Origin: a virus
IMG/VR virus record: IMGVR_UViG_3300032083_000294
Location: 1-20,300 of that record
Direction: 5' to 3' (one strand)
DNA: 20,300 bases
Shown here: positions 20,294 through 20,300 of the stretch, piece after piece
How positions within the stretch are numbered: position 1 is the stretch's first letter
Layout of the letters: each line of letters opens with the position of its first letter
Notes under the pieces: model-generated
The model's database searches: none
What the model was told of the DNA's origin: nothing
Seen by the model: only the letters and a program-made list of their open reading frames with translations
Program-made: the position numbers and the translations under genes

Positions 20294-20300
20294 AGTAATT

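Noticed and set aside
1-20300. tRNA genes, integrase, attachment site
   Set aside because: There is no space between genes for a tRNA, and no recombinase motif was found.

Overview
The window looks like part of a tailed-phage genome. It is AT-rich (roughly one third G+C by eye), almost gap-free, and full of ATGA/TAATG stop-start overlaps. It has a complete phage replication set and no housekeeping, tRNA, rRNA, IS or CRISPR features. Gene content and the look of several proteins (split primase and DnaB-type helicase, family-A polymerase, Cas4-like exonuclease, DUF6378-like protein, the NPFDAPIPGQS protein, the NRQQ-repeat protein) suggest a marine podovirus-like phage, plausibly of a SAR11-type host. 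The host is inference from remembered family resemblance. Nothing in the window proves it, and no terminase, portal or capsid gene lies inside it.

Left arm, + strand, 1-8626: a DNA replication and metabolism operon. In order it holds the 3' end of a TOPRIM primase, several small unknown genes, a DnaB-type helicase, three small genes (a 36-aa membrane peptide, a secreted or lipoprotein-like peptide and an unknown), a family-A DNA polymerase with exonuclease domain and a zinc-finger-like insertion, a 272-aa protein with the strongest ribosome binding site of the window (SSB candidate), a Cas4/AddB-like Fe-S exonuclease, an unknown, a PD-(D/E)XK nuclease (resolvase candidate), a DUF6378-like protein and two small genes. 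Together these give the fork enzymes (primase, helicase, polymerase, SSB) followed by DNA degradation and recombination enzymes.

Right arm, - strand, 20293-8619: virion and lysis genes, read right to left. They are an exported, extremely acidic 585-aa protein coupled by ATGA to a membrane-anchored coiled-coil protein; a 553-aa Ala/Gln/Asn-rich structural protein; three small to medium virion-associated candidates; a 1419-aa ejection-type internal virion protein candidate; three small membrane proteins; and a SleB-type cell-wall hydrolase. The two arms converge and overlap by 8 bp at 8619-8626 with no room for a normal terminator. No stretch over 300 bases lacks a gene. The largest gap inside the left arm is 58 bases (5513-5570).

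Three DNA-level signals cut across the genes. The first is an 11-bp odd palindrome TCCCAGTGGGA (6 exact copies, 3 with one mismatch) inside reading frames on both arms. The second is an apparent complete absence of GATC. The third is an apparent complete absence of GCAGC/GCTGC while GCCGC/GCGGC is common, including in nearly every Ala-Ala codon pair inspected. The last two suggest evasion of restriction. All counts were made by eye.
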